Source of the DNA: Pseudoalteromonas sp. SMS1 | GTDB taxonomy: Bacteria; Pseudomonadota; Gammaproteobacteria; Enterobacterales; Alteromonadaceae | Direction: 5' to 3' | Length of the DNA stretch: 64,000 bases | NCBI RefSeq assembly: GCF_021530565.1 | Contig: NZ_JAKGBI010000001.1 | Coordinates: 310,001 to 374,000, forward strand | In this document: positions 18,309 to 28,075 of the stretch, one piece after another | Layout of the letters: each line of letters opens with the position of its first letter | Numbering within the stretch: position 1 is the first letter of the stretch | The notes under the pieces: generated by a model | Databases searched by the model: none | Told to the model about the DNA's origin: nothing | What the model saw: the letters and a program-made list of their open reading frames with translations, nothing else | Program-made: the position numbers and the translations under genes

Positions 18309-20930
18309 ATGAAACTACAGAGATGCAAACTTAGAAGTGCGATTAAATTTGCCATTTCAACTACTGCCGCTATTACGACAATAGCGTCATTTAATGCTTT
18401 GGCGGATGCCAGAGAAGATGGAGCAAACAAAGACATAGAAAAGATAGCCGTAGTCGGCTCAAGGGCAGCACCGAGATCGGTGGGTGAGTCACCTGTCCCA
18501 ATTGATATTATTGGTGGTGACGAACTCAGTAAAGCCGGTGGTGATGATATGCTTGAGTTGCTAAAAGGCTCTGTTCCCTCACTTAATGTTCATGCAAACC
18601 CAATAAGTGACGCTGCAAGTTTAGTGCGTCCGGCGAACCTTCGAGGTTTACCAGCTGATTCAACGTTAATCCTTCTAAACGGTAAACGCAGACACCGCTC
18701 GTCAGTTATTGCGTTTTTAGGTGGCGGTATTAACGATGGTGCCCAAGGCCCAGATATTTCAGTTATACCAAGTATAGCGCTCAAACAAGTCGAAGTGCTT
18801 CGAGATGGTGCGGCAGCGCAATACGGCTCAGATGCAATTGCAGGGGTACTCAACTTCGTCTTAAAAGATGCGTCAGAGGGCGGCAGCTTCTCCGTCAAAC
18901 AAGGCGAATATTATGAAGGTGATGGCGACACTACAACAATTGAAGGTAACGTAGGCTTGCCGTTCACAGATCAAGGTTTCGTAAACTTGAGCTTCCAATA
19001 TAAAGAAGCTGACCCCACTAGCCGAAGTGTACAAAGACCTGATGCTCAACGCTATATTGACGCCAATGTAGAAGGTGTTAGAAACCCAGCGCAAATTTGG
19101 GGGGCACCAGAGATTAAGGATGACATTACGATATTTGGTAATGTCGGACTTGAACTAAGTAACAGCTCAGAATTTTATATGTTTGGTAATTATTCTGAGC
19201 GTGATGTAAAAGGTGGATTCTACTACCGTAACCCTCAAACTCGTCCACAGGTCTATTCAAATGATGGCGGTGCAACCCTACTCGTCGGTGATTTAGATGG
19301 ACTAAACAACGGGATAGACTGCCCTACAGTAAATTTACGTGACAGCGAAGGTAATCAGATATATAACGTTGCAACTATTGCTGCCTATCAGCAGATTGCG
19401 GCCGATACAGAGCTAGGTAGAAACTGCTTTGCCTTCAATGAAATTTTACCTGGCGGTTTCACGCCTAACTTTGGTGGTAACATCACTGATACGTCATTGA
19501 CGATTGGTACAAAAGGCGAATTCACTGAAGGCTTCATGGAAGGCGGGTATTACGACTTAAGTGGCTCGGTGGGCCGAAATGAATCACGATACTTCATTAC
19601 AAATACGGTGAACGCTTCATTGGGTGCAGAAACCCCCATGGAGTTTAGTCCTGGTAAATATATTCAATTAGAGAAGAACTTTAACTTTGATGTGTCTAAA
19701 GGGTTCGACTTTGGTCTCGCTTATGAAGTAAACGTTGCTGCGGGCCTTGAGTGGCACGAAGAAACGTTCGAGGTGATTGCAGGTGATGAGGCCTCGTTCA
19801 TTGCAGGACCACTTACCCAACAGGGCTTTGGTATTGGATCTAATGGTTTTCCTGGATTCCAACCTTCTGCGGCAGGCGAGTTTTCTCGTAGAAACTACGC
19901 AGCATACGTAGATATCGAAACCCCATTCACTGATGACTTCCTGATGGGTTGGGCTTTACGATTTGAAGATTATGATTCGTTCGGTTCAACAACTAACTTC
20001 AAAATCATGGGTCAGTATCAGATAACCGATGATCTATCTGTTAGGGGCTCTGTAAGTACAGGCTTCCGTGCACCCACTGTAGGCCAAGCAAACGTCAGTA
20101 ATGTTCAAACCAATTTAAGTAGCGGTGTGTTAGTAGACTCTGCATTATTACCCCCGACTAACCCAGTGTCAGAAATATTAGGTGGTACTGAACTCCAGCC
20201 TGAAGAGTCAGAGAGTTATACGCTTGGCTTTGTTTATCAGACAGGGGATTTGTTCTTAACCATTGATTACTACAACATCCAAGTTGAAGATCGATTGAGT
20301 CAATCTGATAAGATCAACCTGACACCAGCCCAAAAAGATGCACTGAAAGCAGACGGCGTCCCTAACGTTGATAGCATCGCGCAAGTATCATTCTTCACAA
20401 ACGATTTTGATACTACAACTCAAGGTGTGGATGTAGTTGCTAACTACTCAATGGATTTACTTGGTGGCTTTGCCACTTTCAGTATGGCTTATAACTGGAA
20501 TGAAACGACCGTTGATAAGTTCTCTGCTATCACCGGTGCATTCAAAGTAAAACGCTTAGAAAACGATTTGCCACAACATAGAGCAACTTACACTTGGTCA
20601 CAGCAGTGGGAAGACTTCTCAGGCTTCATCCGTTATAACTACTTTGGCGAGTATCAAGGTGTTCACGTAGACTACGATGCAACCGCTATTATGGCGGATC
20701 CAACATTCACGTTTGATGCTGAATTGACGTACTATGCTACAGAAAACATTAGCTTAACCGTCGGTGCAAACAATATCTTCGATCAAGATGCTGAGGAAGT
20801 CATCGACTTTTATGAGGAAGGTAATGCGACCACAACAGCTAAAAATACATGGGGTGGTGTTTACTACGAAACCTCTCCATTTGGCATAAATGGTGGTTAT
20901 TATTACGTCAAAGCAACGTATACGTTCTAA
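18309..20930 (+). CDS. Large TonB-dependent receptor
   Basis: An 873-residue outer-membrane receptor. An extended signal peptide (cleavage near FNALA-DA) is followed by the TonB-box-like DIEKIAVVGSRAAPRS, then a plug with VPIDIIGGDELSKAG, LRGLPADSTLILLNGKRRH and VEVLRDGAAAQYGSDAIAGV. The barrel has long loops and ends in YYYVKATYTF. It belongs to the large receptor group of Alteromonadales, Caulobacter and sphingomonads, many of which import peptides, sugars or aromatic compounds; no substrate can be assigned. The next gene, after a terminator, is a TPR-sulfotransferase, an arrangement that recurs in those bacteria. Confidence 0.92.
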   Translation: MKLQRCKLRSAIKFAISTTAAITTIASFNALADAREDGANKDIEKIAVVGSRAAPRSVGESPVPIDIIGGDELSKAGGDDMLELLKGSVPSLNVHANPISDAASLVRPANLRGLPADSTLILLNGKRRHRSSVIAFLGGGINDGAQGPDISVIPSIALKQVEVLRDGAAAQYGSDAIAGVLNFVLKDASEGGSFSVKQGEYYEGDGDTTTIEGNVGLPFTDQGFVNLSFQYKEADPTSRSVQRPDAQRYIDANVEGVRNPAQIWGAPEIKDDITIFGNVGLELSNSSEFYMFGNYSERDVKGGFYYRNPQTRPQVYSNDGGATLLVGDLDGLNNGIDCPTVNLRDSEGNQIYNVATIAAYQQIAADTELGRNCFAFNEILPGGFTPNFGGNITDTSLTIGTKGEFTEGFMEGGYYDLSGSVGRNESRYFITNTVNASLGAETPMEFSPGKYIQLEKNFNFDVSKGFDFGLAYEVNVAAGLEWHEETFEVIAGDEASFIAGPLTQQGFGIGSNGFPGFQPSAAGEFSRRNYAAYVDIETPFTDDFLMGWALRFEDYDSFGSTTNFKIMGQYQITDDLSVRGSVSTGFRAPTVGQANVSNVQTNLSSGVLVDSALLPPTNPVSEILGGTELQPEESESYTLGFVYQTGDLFLTIDYYNIQVEDRLSQSDKINLTPAQKDALKADGVPNVDSIAQVSFFTNDFDTTTQGVDVVANYSMDLLGGFATFSMAYNWNETTVDKFSAITGAFKVKRLENDLPQHRATYTWSQQWEDFSGFIRYNYFGEYQGVHVDYDATAIMADPTFTFDAELTYYATENISLTVGANNIFDQDAEEVIDFYEEGNATTTAKNTWGGVYYETSPFGINGGYYYVKATYTF

Positions 20931-20952
20931 ACTTTATCTGTAACCCAGAAGC

Positions 20953-20990
20953 AAAAGAGGAATTAGCGATGGCTATTTCCTCTTTTTATT
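20953..20990 (+). terminator. Rho-independent terminator after the TonB receptor
   Basis: AAAAGAGGAATTAGC pairs with GCTATTTCCTCTTTT (one mismatch) around a 4-base loop and is followed by TTTTTATTTTTATT. It lies between the receptor stop and the sulfotransferase start 37 bases later. Confidence 0.85.
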
Positions 20991-21026
20991 TTTATTATTT
21001 AGTTAAAAATAAAAAGCTTACAAGAT

Positions 21027-22463
21027 ATGCTACTTTTAGATCGCGCCACAGAATTACTACTTGAGAATCGCCTCAGAGAGGCAGAGTTTATGTTTAAGCA
21101 AGTGCTAAAACAAAACCCTAAAAATGGGAAGGCTCTGTTTGGATTAGGTAGGATCTGTATGCGCTTAGAGCAATACGACAATGCCATTTATTACCTAAAA
21201 AGAGCATGCGAGCACTTACCTAAGATGCTCGATCCACTGTACGCCCTTGCCGATGCATTTATTGCAGTTGGTTCCCCAGTAGACGCAAAAACCGTTTTGG
21301 AATATGCATTGAGCGTAGCTAAACATAATGCTCAAATCCATTATCACTTAGGGCAGTTCTATCTAGATCATGGTTTTATTGATAATGCGACACAAGTATT
21401 CGAAAAAGGCTTGGAGTGCCCGCCATCCGGCGTATCGGTCTTTATGATTTTTGAATTGATGCAACTTCAACCTCCTGCCGAAATTCCCGCCTTGATACAA
21501 CGCTTAGAAAGCCTCGACGGCAAATATGAGCATCCAAAGTTTCAAATTATTTCATATCATGCGCTGGCAACAGGTTATCAAGCACTGGGCGAGAATGAAA
21601 AAGCATTTGAGTTCTATGAAAAAGCCAATGCGCTTCAACTTGAGCAGTGCGAATTTAGAACTGTGGATATGTTGCCGTTTTTCAACCGACTATTAAGTAC
21701 ATTTGATCGTACTTTTTTTGAAAAACCAACGGACAAGGTTCAGTCAACCTTTACCCCAGTGTTTATTGTCGGACTCCCAAGAACGGGGTCTACTTTATTA
21801 GAACAAATCCTCACGCAACACAGCCAAGTTGGTAGTATAGGTGAAAGCATTGTCGTCAGTGACAAAATCGTCCCTTATCTCGAGATGAGAACCGAACGGA
21901 AATTTCCTGAGTGCTCACTGGATGTCAGCACATCGATGTTAGATTACTGTCGAAATGTCTATGTTGATGAAATCAAAAAAAACCGCGTACAAGAAGAGGT
22001 CGTCTTAAATAAATTACCGGCGAACTTTCAGAATATTGGTTTGATTTATAAGATTTTCCCTCAAGCTAGATTTATTCATTTAACCAGAGACTTTATGGCC
22101 AATGCCTGGTCTGTATACAGCAATCATTTTGCTGAAGATGAACCCTATTTTTGCTCCCTTACCGAATACCAACAATATGCGTCGATTGAAGAACAAGTTA
22201 TGTCGCATTTTAAGCCTTTTATGAAGCGCAATATATATTCGATAAGCTATGAAAAGCTGATTGAAGAACCCGAAAGAAACATACAAAAACTGCTCAACTT
22301 TCTATTCCTAAAGTATGAACCAGAGTGTATGGAATTTTACAAAAGCCGAGGAAAAGTAGAGACATTAAGCAAAGTACAGGTTAGACAGCCTTTGCACACG
22401 CGCTCTTTAAGCCGTTGGAAAACCTTCGAAAAGCAAATAGAAAGTGTATTAAGTGAAAAGTAA
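21027..22463 (+). CDS. TPR-repeat sulfotransferase family protein
   Basis: A 478-residue protein with N-terminal tetratricopeptide repeats (about 1-200; motifs such as NGKALFGLGRICMRLEQYDN and AEFMFKQVLKQNP) and a C-terminal sulfotransferase domain. The PAPS-binding loop is FIVGLPRTGSTLLEQIL near residue 246-262, followed by GSIGES and, further on, FIHLTRDFMANAWSVYSNHF, the 3'-phosphate-binding strand and helix. Family members transfer sulfate from PAPS to a hydroxyl or amine; the acceptor is unknown. There is no strong ribosome-binding site before the ATG. It may share read-through transcription with the TonB receptor upstream. Confidence 0.88.
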   Translation: MLLLDRATELLLENRLREAEFMFKQVLKQNPKNGKALFGLGRICMRLEQYDNAIYYLKRACEHLPKMLDPLYALADAFIAVGSPVDAKTVLEYALSVAKHNAQIHYHLGQFYLDHGFIDNATQVFEKGLECPPSGVSVFMIFELMQLQPPAEIPALIQRLESLDGKYEHPKFQIISYHALATGYQALGENEKAFEFYEKANALQLEQCEFRTVDMLPFFNRLLSTFDRTFFEKPTDKVQSTFTPVFIVGLPRTGSTLLEQILTQHSQVGSIGESIVVSDKIVPYLEMRTERKFPECSLDVSTSMLDYCRNVYVDEIKKNRVQEEVVLNKLPANFQNIGLIYKIFPQARFIHLTRDFMANAWSVYSNHFAEDEPYFCSLTEYQQYASIEEQVMSHFKPFMKRNIYSISYEKLIEEPERNIQKLLNFLFLKYEPECMEFYKSRGKVETLSKVQVRQPLHTRSLSRWKTFEKQIESVLSEK

Positions 22464-22480
22464 GGCACGTCGCACCTGCC

Positions 22481-23383
22481 CTACTTTCTATAAAGCTCCA
22501 GCCACTTTAATAAATCTTTAAACTGGTCATCTTGTGCTTTTGGGTGAGTCAGCATATCGATGTGTCCATAATTATGACCATGGCCATTTTTTTTACCATA
22601 GATATTAAGCGTTTGAATCCCCTTACCTGACTCTTTCATAAACATTTTAATGTCTATTGGCTGAGCAAGCGCTTTGTCTTTAACGCCAGCAATATGCAAT
22701 GTGGGCGGCAACACTTGAGATTGCAATGCCTGAGCATAGTCAAAACCATCATCACTGTCTATCCATGGCTTCTTCTTTGCCCACTGTACACTTTGCAAAT
22801 GAGATTTTACGGTTTCATTATCGGAGCCCCATTTCAGTTCTTTTGCCGGTAAATAACCGTATTTTTTTGAATACCGGTGTGCCAGCCAATACCACAGTAA
22901 ATTTGCTTTTAGCAGCTTTTCTGGGTGGTTATTATGTAAACTGCGCTTAGAGCCAAAATATACGCAGGCATCTACTGGTTCAATTTCTTCAGGGAAACGA
23001 GCAAATACACTGTTCATGAGTACACCTCCCCAAGAGTGCGCGACCCAAAACTGTGGTTTAGTCCCGGTAAATTGCTCAATAAACGACAGTGCAAGTGGCA
23101 CGTCTTCTAAAATAGATTCTGTTTGGCCATACTCATGTCCAGACCCAATTAAAGGAAAGCTTTCCCCCCTTCCCCTCAGGTCCAAAACGAAGCACCGATA
23201 ACCATTGAGCGCCATAAAAGGCGCCAAGCCTTTGTTACTATGTGTATAGAAAATCTTGCCATTTTCAATAGCACCATGAAGAAACAGAACAACCGGGCCC
23301 GCCTTTTGCTCATGATATATATGCCTTAAGTGCAAAGAGCCTGAGCAGGGTAAAGGCACAAATAGGGATTTTTGTGTGATCAT
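22481..23383 (-). CDS. Alpha/beta hydrolase
   Basis: A 300-residue cytoplasmic hydrolase of the alpha/beta fold. The oxyanion segment FLHGAIENGKIFY, strand-and-turn VLDLRGRGES, and nucleophile elbow VAHSWGGVL (Ser in GxSxG-like HSWGG) are clear; an acid in AGVKDKALA and a histidine in NGHGHNYGHIDML complete a likely triad. GHGHNYGHIDML resembles the C-terminal motif of lipase-like and PHA-depolymerase-like relatives. The natural ester or amide substrate is unknown. It converges on the sulfotransferase gene with only 17 bases between stops. Confidence 0.82.
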   Translation of the reverse strand: MITQKSLFVPLPCSGSLHLRHIYHEQKAGPVVLFLHGAIENGKIFYTHSNKGLAPFMALNGYRCFVLDLRGRGESFPLIGSGHEYGQTESILEDVPLALSFIEQFTGTKPQFWVAHSWGGVLMNSVFARFPEEIEPVDACVYFGSKRSLHNNHPEKLLKANLLWYWLAHRYSKKYGYLPAKELKWGSDNETVKSHLQSVQWAKKKPWIDSDDGFDYAQALQSQVLPPTLHIAGVKDKALAQPIDIKMFMKESGKGIQTLNIYGKKNGHGHNYGHIDMLTHPKAQDDQFKDLLKWLELYRK

Positions 23384-23504
23384 GAATCGTCAATTATATT
23401 TTTTAACTCATCGTACCAGTTAACACATCCAAAAGTAAACCTCATAGTTACATCTCATAATTTAAGGTATAATCGTTGGCAATTATTTAGCGCCTTTTTT
23501 TACT

Positions 23505-24383
23505 ATGCACTCTAGAAACAAACATTTACCTGGTTATGACTTTCCTTTATTGATTAAACATGTGCCAGAGCTTGAAAATCATCTCATCGCCAAACCAAAT
23601 GGCGAAAGCACTTTAAACTTCGCAGACAAGTCAGCTGTTTTACTGCTCAATAAAGCATTGTTGTCTGCGCATTATGGTATTAAGTATTGGGATCTGCCTG
23701 AGCAATTTCTTTGCCCACCCGTGCCGGGGCGAGCTGACTACATCCATGCGCTCGCAGACCTTTTGGCACATGATAACGCAGGCCAAATTCCAACAGGAAA
23801 ATCTATAAAATGTCTTGATATCGGCACGGGCGCTAACCTCATATACCCAATACTTGGCCAATCCATTTATCGCTGGCGATTTGTCGGCTCAGAAATCAAT
23901 GACGTTGCAGTTAAAATTGCGCAAAACATATCAAAAGCGAATAAGTTAGATGTGAAAGTGAAGCTTCAGAAAAATACTGAACAGATTTTTTCGGGCATTA
24001 TTGGTGAAACAGATTATTTTGACATAACAATGTGTAATCCGCCTTTTCACGCCAGTGCAGAAGAAGCGCAAAAAGGCACTCAGCGGAAATGGAGAAATCT
24101 GGGCATAGATCACACAGCGGGGAAGAATTCATTGAACTTTGGCGGCCACGCACCTGAGCTATGGTGCGAAGGCGGAGAACTTGGTTTTGTCAAAAACATG
24201 GTTTTACAAAGTGCCCACTTTAAGGAGCAAGTTGGCTGGTTTACGTGTTTGTTGTCTAAAAAAGACAACGTATCGCCGTTAACGAAGTTACTAAAGCAAC
24301 AAAAAGTGAGTCAATTCAAAACTGTTAAAATGCAGCAAGGTAACAAACAAAGTCGCTTTTTAGCATGGCGTTACTCGTGCTAA
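23505..24383 (+). CDS. rlmF: 23S rRNA (adenine-1618-N6)-methyltransferase RlmF
   Basis: SAM-dependent methyltransferase that modifies A1618 of 23S rRNA. The 292 residues carry the SAM motif CLDIGTGANLIYP, the N6-adenine catalytic motif MCNPPFHAS, and the RlmF-specific stretch LNFGGHAPELWCEGGELGFV. Near the N-terminus HPGYDFPLLIK-type sequence (here LPGYDFPLLIKHVPEL) is also diagnostic. Length matches the family. Confidence 0.95.
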   Translation: MHSRNKHLPGYDFPLLIKHVPELENHLIAKPNGESTLNFADKSAVLLLNKALLSAHYGIKYWDLPEQFLCPPVPGRADYIHALADLLAHDNAGQIPTGKSIKCLDIGTGANLIYPILGQSIYRWRFVGSEINDVAVKIAQNISKANKLDVKVKLQKNTEQIFSGIIGETDYFDITMCNPPFHASAEEAQKGTQRKWRNLGIDHTAGKNSLNFGGHAPELWCEGGELGFVKNMVLQSAHFKEQVGWFTCLLSKKDNVSPLTKLLKQQKVSQFKTVKMQQGNKQSRFLAWRYSC

Positions 24384-24391
24384 AAATACAA

Positions 24392-24420
24392 AATGAGCAG
24401 GCAAATTGAGTTTGCTCATT
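24392..24420. terminator. Hairpin between rlmF and the receiver-kinase gene
   Basis: AATGAGCA pairs with TGCTCATT, 13 bases apart, immediately after the rlmF stop and overlapping the stop region of the converging kinase gene. There is no T-run on the plus side. Confidence 0.5.
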
Positions 24421-25744
24421 CACCTTTTGAAAAGCTAACATCAAAACAACTTCCAACTCCAGATTTGGACTCTACGCTTATTTTTCCATTATTATTTTTA
24501 ACCAAAACAAGTGCAATTGTTAAACCTAATCCTAAATTTTGCCCAACTGGTTTTGTAGTATAAAAAGGGTCAAAAATTCGATTTAAGCAATGCTGTTGAA
24601 TTCCCTCACCTTGGTCTTTAATTATAAGATGCATTGACTTTGGATTGGACACCACTTGCAACTCAATCCCTTTTTCTGTGGAGCCTGACTCAAGCGCGTT
24701 AATGTGTAAGACGTTCAAAATTTGTAGGAGTTGGCTCCTACAGCAGTCAATATTCCAATCGGTGTCTTCGTCACATGAAAACGACAGTACCGGAGGTTGT
24801 GAAAGGGTCGCAACATATTGCTCTAACAACGCCTTTATATTCACAGATGTGCTTTCCTCAGCGGAAACACCATTAAAGATAGATAGCGCACTGACTATCT
24901 TCTCGATTCTCTCTATGTCTATGCTCGTGTCTTCTATTACTTCAGCAATTTCTAACAGATCGTCATCAACGCCTTCTAGACCAAGTGCTTCCACTTGTCC
25001 TTTAAACTTAGTTATGTAGTCATTTAGCACATCAAAGTTACACTTCATCGCGCCCAAAGGGTTATTAATCTCATGTGCAACACCAGCGGCAAGTTGACCA
25101 ATTGATGCCATTTTTTCTGACTGCAGTAAAGATTGTTGTTGCGCAATAATTTGCTGTTTGGCATGGATGAGTTCTAAATTAGCTAACTGTAATTCAGAAG
25201 TTCGCTCCGTTACACGTGCTTCCAAATTGTCATTGAGATCTTTAAGCGCTGTAATTAACTCAGCCTGTCGTTTTATATCCTGATAGGCGCGTAAAGCACT
25301 GGTCATAACAATGTATAACCGTGACTTGGTTAAATCCACTTTGTTTTTATAATCGTTAATATCGTATTTGAGCATTACTTCATGCTCTGGAATAGTACTT
25401 GGCTGACCTGTTCTGAGTATGATACGCACTGCTTTATTCTTTAGGACGTGGCGTATCTCTCTCACACAGTCTAAGCCCGCAGTGTCTGTTTCCATAATCA
25501 CATCGAGCAGAATGACGCTAATTTCGTCATTTGAACGCATAATCTCGAGCGCCTCACGCTTAGAATATGCATGTAAAAATTCCAACGTTCTATCTTCGTA
25601 AGTAAACCGAGACAGTGCCATTTTTGTGACTTGATGTATTTCGGGCTCATCATCGACAAGTAACACTGTCCAAGGTGCATGATTGGTAGTCGAGGGTGTT
25701 TTGCCAGATTCGCTGGCTAAAAATGAAAAAGAAGAGTTAGACAT
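24416..25744 (-). CDS. Response-regulator receiver fused to histidine kinase
   Basis: A soluble 442-residue signalling protein with reversed domain order. An N-terminal receiver (about 26-150) has the acidic pair in LLVDDEPEIHQ and phosphoacceptor Asp81 (VILLDVIMETD). A coiled coil (LNDNLEARVTERTSEL) leads to a HisKA/HATPase unit with phospho-His in AAGVAHEINNPLGAMK (about residue 224) and ATP-site motifs DQGEGI and GLGLTIALVLV. The receiver resembles those found ahead of DUF3369, but that domain is absent. The ATG at 25744 is preferred over the in-frame TTG at 25753. No partner regulator is adjacent, so it may be phosphorylated by another kinase. Confidence 0.88.
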   Translation of the reverse strand: MSNSSFSFLASESGKTPSTTNHAPWTVLLVDDEPEIHQVTKMALSRFTYEDRTLEFLHAYSKREALEIMRSNDEISVILLDVIMETDTAGLDCVREIRHVLKNKAVRIILRTGQPSTIPEHEVMLKYDINDYKNKVDLTKSRLYIVMTSALRAYQDIKRQAELITALKDLNDNLEARVTERTSELQLANLELIHAKQQIIAQQQSLLQSEKMASIGQLAAGVAHEINNPLGAMKCNFDVLNDYITKFKGQVEALGLEGVDDDLLEIAEVIEDTSIDIERIEKIVSALSIFNGVSAEESTSVNIKALLEQYVATLSQPPVLSFSCDEDTDWNIDCCRSQLLQILNVLHINALESGSTEKGIELQVVSNPKSMHLIIKDQGEGIQQHCLNRIFDPFYTTKPVGQNLGLGLTIALVLVKNNNGKISVESKSGVGSCFDVSFSKGE

Positions 25745-25796
25745 GGCTACCAAATATTTAGATTGATAGCCTAAGCATGGTTAAAAAAACTTAGAA

Positions 25797-26378
25797 TTAC
25801 AACTTATTAAGTTCTGATTTATAGTGTTTTCTACAAACAGATACATACCGGTCATTACCGCCGATTTCAACTTGGTTACCGCCTGAAATCGCATTACCGT
25901 GCTCATCTAAACGCAAAACATGGTTTGCTTTTCGCCCACAGTGACAAACTGTCTTTAGTTCGATGAGTTTATCAGCCCAAGCAAGAAGATACTTTGCTCC
26001 TTCAAAAAGTTCACCCATAAAATCAGTGCGCAAACCATAACACAATACAGGCACCCCCAAACTATCTACCACATCCGTAAGCTGGGACACTTGCTGTTTA
26101 CTTAAAAACTGACTTTCATCGACCAAAATACAGTCGAGCTTTTGTTCTTGATGGTGTCTGCTTATCAAGTCAAACACATTTGAAGAGGGCTCGAATGTGC
26201 ATGCATCAGCCTCTAAACCGATTCGTGATGCTACTTTACCAACTCCGGCGCGATTATCTATGGCAGCGGTTAAAATAAATGGCGTCATTCCCCGTTCGCG
26301 ATAATTAAATGCAGATTGCAAAAGCGTTGTAGACTTGCCAGCGTTCATTGCTGAATAATAGAAGTAAAGTTGTGCCAT
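25797..26378 (-). CDS. tdk: Thymidine kinase (type II)
   Basis: Phosphorylates thymidine to dTMP in the salvage pathway. The 193 residues begin with the P-loop [14 protein letters not shown], carry the Asp-Glu motif [10 protein letters not shown] and the lasso region [11 protein letters not shown], and have the structural zinc site [10 protein letters not shown] with a later CRKHY. The substrate loop [18 protein letters not shown] is typical. It is a stand-alone gene. Confidence 0.95.
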   Translation of the reverse strand: MAQLYFYYSAMNAGKSTTLLQSAFNYRERGMTPFILTAAIDNRAGVGKVASRIGLEADACTFEPSSNVFDLISRHHQEQKLDCILVDESQFLSKQQVSQLTDVVDSLGVPVLCYGLRTDFMGELFEGAKYLLAWADKLIELKTVCHCGRKANHVLRLDEHGNAISGGNQVEIGGNDRYVSVCRKHYKSELNKL

Positions 26379-26441
26379 GGTGAGCTCACAGAGTATATCA
26401 GTGCGCGTTAGTCTACATAAAGAATTCTAATATGACCACAA

Positions 26442-27227
26442 TCAATACCTTGGAAGTTTATAATTGTCAGGGTTATTAACATAATCAAGGTAATACTTAT
26501 GCAGTGGCATGCTACCAAGCTGATCCCACAAGCTTTGTGCTACATCTGGGTTTTGCTCGGTAAACTCTTTTGAAAGCGCGAGATAGCCATAACTGATATC
26601 TACCGGTGGATAAACTGCTTGTAATTGATCACTGTGGGGGAAGCCTGCTATCTGCTCGTCATAAATTTTACACAAACCCAAAGAGCCATCAACTAAGCTT
26701 TTCAGAACCAATTGGTACGCATCTTCTTGTGAATCAGTCAAAATTACGCGATATAACTCTTGTTGAAGCGTACTAAGCACCGCATACCCTCTTGGCGCAG
26801 CCAAGCTCAATGGAAAATTTCGGTTTGCGATGTCAATTGCGAGCCCCTCTTTACCGACCAAACAAGTGCCAAGCATACTAATCGCGAGTGACAAATTAAT
26901 ACTGCCATCTAAGTTTTTGGGAAATTGCAAAAAACGACTACGCTCTGGTCGGTAAGATGCGACAACAGCATCAACTTTGTTGTTTTTAATGTCCTTTAAG
27001 CATCGCTGCCAAGGCTTTCGAACAAACACCATCCTTACCGTCGATACATGTCTATCGAGACTCTGGAGTATCTCAATGGTGGCACCTGGACGCTTTTCTG
27101 GCACGTCAAATCCGCTACCCACAAAAAATGGTGGGGCATGCTTGTCTTCATAACAGACCGTAATAAACGTCGTAGCCGAAGCAAACGAAGAGAAAATTGC
27201 AAATAAAACGACGGTAAGAAATCGCAT
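26442..27227 (-). CDS. Periplasmic substrate-binding protein (SBP_bac_3-like)
   Basis: Starting at ATG 27227 (MRFLTVVLFAIFSSFASA, a clean signal peptide) this is a 261-residue periplasmic protein. CYEDKHAPPFFVGSG, GATIEILQSL and RPWQRCLKDIKNNKVDAVVA-type features (here KPWQRCLKDI and DAVVASYRPERS) match small amino-acid-type solute-binding proteins that occur without ABC partners in Alteromonadales and Vibrio. An in-frame GTG at 27236 is an alternative start. No permease is adjacent, so transport is doubtful; sensing is possible. Confidence 0.8.
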   Translation of the reverse strand: MRFLTVVLFAIFSSFASATTFITVCYEDKHAPPFFVGSGFDVPEKRPGATIEILQSLDRHVSTVRMVFVRKPWQRCLKDIKNNKVDAVVASYRPERSRFLQFPKNLDGSINLSLAISMLGTCLVGKEGLAIDIANRNFPLSLAAPRGYAVLSTLQQELYRVILTDSQEDAYQLVLKSLVDGSLGLCKIYDEQIAGFPHSDQLQAVYPPVDISYGYLALSKEFTEQNPDVAQSLWDQLGSMPLHKYYLDYVNNPDNYKLPRY

Positions 27228-27403
27228 ACTGTCCACGTAATATAATGATGTTTGGCAGCTCGTTATATAAACTTAAATGCCAAAGACTTACCTATACTAT
27301 AGCGCACAGTTTTATCTGCGTCTCTCATGGAAAGTGACTATTTCTTTGAATAGGACTAATTGCATGATTTAGGCGTGTACAAATTGACCACTCAGGCGGA
27401 TTA

Positions 27404-27434
27404 AGTAGCACCGCTCAAATTAAGCGGTGCTACT
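27404..27434 (-). terminator. Hairpin terminator after sodA
   Basis: AGTAGCACCGCT and AGCGGTGCTACT form a perfect 12-bp stem with a 7-base loop, 9 bases past the sodA stop. No long T-run follows on the minus strand. Confidence 0.7.
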
Positions 27435-27442
27435 GATGTTGA

Positions 27443-28057
27443 TTAACCGGCAATTGCTGCTAAATAGCGCTTTTCAACCTCAACCCAATTAATGACATTG
27501 TAAAACGCCGCTATGTACTCTGGACGGCGGTTTTGATACTTTAAGTAATACGCGTGCTCCCAAACATCCAAGCCTAAAATTGGTGTTTTGTTGTCCATTA
27601 GCGGGCTGTCTTGATTTAGTGAGCTTGTTACTTCTAATTTGCCATCAGCAGTAACAACTAACCACGCCCAACCACTACCAAAACGACTGACTGCAGCGCC
27701 AGTAAATAGCTCTTTAAACTTATCGAAGCTACCGAATGTGTCTGAAATGGCTGTAGCCAGTGACCCTTCGTGAAGAGTCCCTCCCTCTGATGACATGATT
27801 GTCCAAAATAAACTATGGTTGTGGTGACCACCAACATGATCTCTCACGGCACCTTTTAAGTTTTCAGGTAGGCTATCTATATTTTTGAGTAGCTCTTCAA
27901 GTTCGCGATCCGCATACTCTGTGCCCTCAAGCGCAGCATTCGCTTTACTGACGTAAGTTTGATGATGCAAGGTATGGTGAATTTCCATTGTTCTCGTGTC
28001 AATGTGTGGTTCTAAAGCGTCGTAAGCATACGGTAGCTGTGGCAATGTAAAAGCCAT
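27443..28057 (-). CDS. sodA: Superoxide dismutase, manganese type
   Basis: Converts superoxide to peroxide and oxygen in the cytoplasm. Metal ligands can be read in [23 protein letters not shown] and [12 protein letters not shown]. The Gly-Gly before HHNH and the Gln in [10 protein letters not shown] are the features that mark Mn- rather than Fe-type enzymes, and NRRPEYI near the end agrees. The 204-residue length is normal. The gene lies 18 bases downstream of the helical-repeat gene at 28076-28582, so the two form an operon, divergent from the bacterioferritin genes. Confidence 0.94.
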   Translation of the reverse strand: MAFTLPQLPYAYDALEPHIDTRTMEIHHTLHHQTYVSKANAALEGTEYADRELEELLKNIDSLPENLKGAVRDHVGGHHNHSLFWTIMSSEGGTLHEGSLATAISDTFGSFDKFKELFTGAAVSRFGSGWAWLVVTADGKLEVTSSLNQDSPLMDNKTPILGLDVWEHAYYLKYQNRRPEYIAAFYNVINWVEVEKRYLAAIAG

Positions 28058-28075
28058 GATATTTCCTCATTTACT

